Part shown: one piece after another, positions 6,860-8,687 of the stretch
How the letters are laid out: each line of letters starts with the position of its first letter
Numbering within the stretch: position 1 is the first letter of the stretch
Notes under the pieces: model-generated
What the model was told of the DNA's origin: nothing
What the model saw: the letters and a program-made list of their open reading frames with translations, nothing else
The model's database searches: none
Position numbers and translations under genes: made by a program
DNA from: an uncultured Bacteroidales bacterium
Lineage (GTDB): Bacteria > Bacteroidota > Bacteroidia > Bacteroidales > UBA932
Assembly (NCBI GenBank): GCA_937901105.1
Contig: CALCHD010000093.1
Span: 1 to 8,687 of the forward strand
DNA: 8,687 nt
Direction: 5' to 3'

Positions 6860-7795
6860 TTACACCAGATCTCTGAAAATCTCCTCCACAGTCTCAATCT
6901 GTGTAACCATTGAGCAGATCTGCCCAATCTCTATTTCTCCCTCATTGATATCCCCCTCAAAGATACCTTTGCGGGCGCGCCCTTTGCCAAGGTAGGCTGC
7001 AAATTCCTCTTTTGATGCGCCTGCATCTTCCATTGCGGCAACGTTGGTGGTGAACTCGCTTCCCTGCGCAAGACGGGCAGGGGCAAGCTTTTTAAGGTAT
7101 AGCTTGGTTGCTCCCTCAGGCATTCCAAGACAGTGCTTTTTGAAGTTCTCGTGGGCCGAACTCTCTGCAGAGAGGGCAAAGCGGGTGCCAATCTGTACAC
7201 CGTCCGCGCCCAGTGCCTGGCACGCTGCAATCTGGCATTTTAGGGCAATTCCGCCTGCGGCAATCACCGGAAGTGAAGTTGCCTGGCGCACTGCAGGGAT
7301 AAGGCATAGGGTGGTGGTCTCCTCGCGGCCGTTGTGTCCGCCTGCCTCAAACCCTTCGGCAACTATAGCATCTACTCCGGCCTCCTCGCATTTCTTTGCA
7401 AAAACGCTGCTGGAAACCACATGCACCACGGTGATCCCGTGCTCTTTAAGGTACGGAGTCCATTTCTTTGGACTGCCTGCAGAGGTGAAGACAATCTTCA
7501 CACCCTCCTCAACAAGGATACCCATCAGCTCATCTATTTGGGGATACATCAGCGGCACGTTCACGCCAAACGGCAGGTCCTTGCCGGTGTTGTTGCCTGG
7601 AGCTCCGGCTTTAAGGGCCTCCTTGCACTGCTGGATGTGGTATCTCAAAGTGTCGGGATGCATGCTTCCTGCGCCCAAAAGTCCAAGGCCTCCGTTAAGG
7701 CTCACTGCAGATGCAAGCCTCCATCCGCTGCACCATACCATTCCTCCTGAAATTATAGGGTGTTCAATTCCAAACAGTTTGCAAATCCTATTCAT
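6860..7795 (-). CDS. fabK: FabK-type enoyl-ACP reductase II (nitronate monooxygenase family)
   Basis: An FMN-dependent TIM-barrel enzyme of 311 residues. The closest remembered relatives are the FabK-type proteins of Bacteroidales, which reduce trans-2-enoyl-ACP with NAD(P)H in fatty-acid elongation; annotation pipelines often label the family nitronate monooxygenase. Visible are the N-terminal GGMVWCSGWRLASAVSLNGG (17-36), FGVNVPL (76-82), TSAGSPK (104-110), AEGFEAGGHNGREETTT (146-162) with the probable catalytic His154, the FMN-phosphate loop AAGGIA (179-184), VQIGTRF (200-206) and EIEIGQ (287-292). Oddities are Ser16 where relatives usually have Gln (QGGM), about ten extra residues near 62-72 (GAPGNNTGK), and an early end at EEIFRDLV. 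The ATG at 7795 overlaps the upstream yfhO stop (ATGAATAG) and has AGGA 6 bases ahead. Reductase rather than monooxygenase activity is inferred from motif resemblance. Confidence 0.85.
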   Translation of the reverse strand: MNRICKLFGIEHPIISGGMVWCSGWRLASAVSLNGGLGLLGAGSMHPDTLRYHIQQCKEALKAGAPGNNTGKDLPFGVNVPLMYPQIDELMGILVEEGVKIVFTSAGSPKKWTPYLKEHGITVVHVVSSSVFAKKCEEAGVDAIVAEGFEAGGHNGREETTTLCLIPAVRQATSLPVIAAGGIALKCQIAACQALGADGVQIGTRFALSAESSAHENFKKHCLGMPEGATKLYLKKLAPARLAQGSEFTTNVAAMEDAGASKEEFAAYLGKGRARKGIFEGDINEGEIEIGQICSMVTQIETVEEIFRDLV

Positions 7796-8687
7796 TTTCT
7801 TTCCTTTTTCTCAAATAATAAAATATGCCTCCTCCAACAAGCATCAACAACAGTATTCCCGACGAAATCCTTGAATACATCTCTCCCTTGCTGAAGCTTG
7901 GAGGATTGAAACTCATCTCAACTGTAAAGTCTCCCTCAGGAAGGGTAATTCCGCGGAGAATCCAGTTGGCCCTGAAGATATCCAGAGCCATCTTCTCCCC
8001 TGTAGCAGCATTGGTTGCAACAGCCTCCCAGCCAGGATTGTAGTACACCTCGCTGAAAAGGACAATCTGCGGCTTGCTGCTGCTGTAGTTGTATACAAGC
8101 CTGTTAGGGGCGTAGCTTGCCAGTTCAATGAAGTTGTTCAAAGACATGTCAGCTACTGCGTTTTCCGGTGCTGAAGCTGTGGCGCCTCCCTGTGCAGCAA
8201 CTGCTGTACCCTCCTGCTGGCTTCCGTCCTCTGCAACAGCGGCATTGGCAGCAGCTGCTAGGGCAGGGTTTGCAGCAAGGAACTCTTTAGAAACAACTGC
8301 GGTTGTGGCAGGGTTCACGGTTGCAAGGGTTGCAATCTCCTCATTAGGGTTCTCTACAGGAACTATCTGGTTTACAAACCAGGCATTGCCCAGTCTGAAC
8401 TCATTTTCTATAGGTGGAATATTGGCTCCAAGGACAATATATTTTGTATTGAGCATGCTCAGCACTGGGCAGAATACCATTGCATCCTGAGCCTCCTCAA
8501 TTGTCTGCTTGCCGTTCACTTGGGCAGCAATCACACCCATTTCACGGGTAATGTTATGCTCAATAAGATCCTGGTAGCGCTGCAGCTTGGCAGGGCTGTA
8601 ACCTCCGATAGTCTTGTGGTGGTAGCTGATATAAGCGTCGTTGAAAGTGTTCACACTCAGATCCAGCACCCTGTAGTGAGGATCTGT
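7788..8687 (-). CDS. YfhO-family membrane protein, C-terminal part (5' end outside window)
   Basis: The last 299 codons of a larger gene; the frame is open to the window edge, so the start is not visible. The opening TDPHYRVLDLSVNTFNDAY and SYHHKTIGGYSPAKLQRYQDLIE match my recollection of the YfhO family (PF09586) in Bacteroidota: large multi-pass proteins related to GT-C glycosyltransferases, of unknown substrate here. The part seen is mostly the extracytoplasmic domain (LNTKYIVLG, then SEVYYNPGWEA), followed by one membrane helix (7809-7871) and a basic tail LRKRKENE. An Ala-rich insert lies at 8148-8279. The stop codon overlaps the fabK start by 8 bases, and the codons for the basic tail contain the fabK ribosome-binding site, so the two genes form a coupled operon. 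Role in envelope glycan or lipid modification is inference. Confidence 0.85.
   Translation of the reverse strand, partial: TDPHYRVLDLSVNTFNDAYISYHHKTIGGYSPAKLQRYQDLIEHNITREMGVIAAQVNGKQTIEEAQDAMVFCPVLSMLNTKYIVLGANIPPIENEFRLGNAWFVNQIVPVENPNEEIATLATVNPATTAVVSKEFLAANPALAAAANAAVAEDGSQQEGTAVAAQGGATASAPENAVADMSLNNFIELASYAPNRLVYNYSSSKPQIVLFSEVYYNPGWEAVATNAATGEKMALDIFRANWILRGITLPEGDFTVEMSFNPPSFSKGEMYSRISSGILLLMLVGGGIFYYLRKRKENE
7796..7810 (-). promoter_or_regulatory. Ribosome-binding site of fabK inside the yfhO tail
   Basis: Read leftward, GAAAAAGGAAAGAAA directly precedes the fabK ATG, with AGGA at 7805-7802 and a 6-base spacer. It is the clearest Shine-Dalgarno in the window and supports the ATG at 7795. 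It lies within the Arg-Lys-Arg-Lys-Glu codons at the end of the yfhO frame. Confidence 0.7.

Noticed and set aside
7044..7874. Open frame of 276 codons on the plus strand, opposite fabK and the end of yfhO
   Set aside because: It runs antisense to two clear genes across their overlap, and the predicted protein is a low-order mix of Pro, Ser and Ala with no family resemblance. GC-rich antisense frames of this kind are common.
8128..8490. Ala-rich open frame on the plus strand, opposite yfhO
   Set aside because: Its composition comes from the Ala-rich insert of yfhO read on the other strand; no independent evidence supports it.

Overview
The window looks like chromosomal DNA from a member of the order Bacteroidales (phylum Bacteroidota). 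Support comes from a large secreted protein with MG2-like and TonB-plug-like regions of a kind seen almost only in this phylum, a YfhO-type membrane protein next to a FabK-type reductase, TAnnTTTG-like promoter boxes, and starts that mostly lack a strong Shine-Dalgarno. I cannot name a genus.

Layout, left to right. A rho-independent terminator (11-40) closes a leftward unit made of an 861-residue secreted protein of unknown function (930-3515) followed by thyA, thymidylate synthase (60-854). A 71-bp divergent intergenic region separates this from a rightward unit: folA, dihydrofolate reductase (3587-4096), whose stop codon overlaps the start of the first of two tandem paralogous sodium-dependent transporters of the NSS (neurotransmitter:sodium symporter, LeuT-like) family (4096-5436 and 5447-6790). 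A strong terminator (6795-6826) ends this unit. Converging from the right is a leftward pair: the C-terminal third or so of a YfhO-family membrane protein that runs off the window end (7788-8687), overlapping by 8 bp a FabK/nitronate-monooxygenase-family flavoenzyme (6860-7795).

How the genes relate. ThyA makes dTMP and turns methylene-tetrahydrofolate into dihydrofolate, which FolA reduces again, so the two form one metabolic couple; here they lie on opposite strands, separated by the large secreted-protein gene. The two NSS proteins probably import amino acids or similar amines with sodium; their sodium-site residues are intact, but two predicted substrate-pocket residues differ between the copies. 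FabK would act in fatty-acid elongation. YfhO-family proteins are multi-pass membrane proteins related to GT-C glycosyltransferases, with no established role in this phylum.

All reading frames are intact. No tRNA, rRNA, CRISPR array, insertion sequence or phage gene was seen, and no gene-free stretch exceeds 80 bases. I found no convincing new multi-gene system; the best leads are the uncharacterised 861-residue protein, the folA/NSS coupling and the diverged transporter pair.
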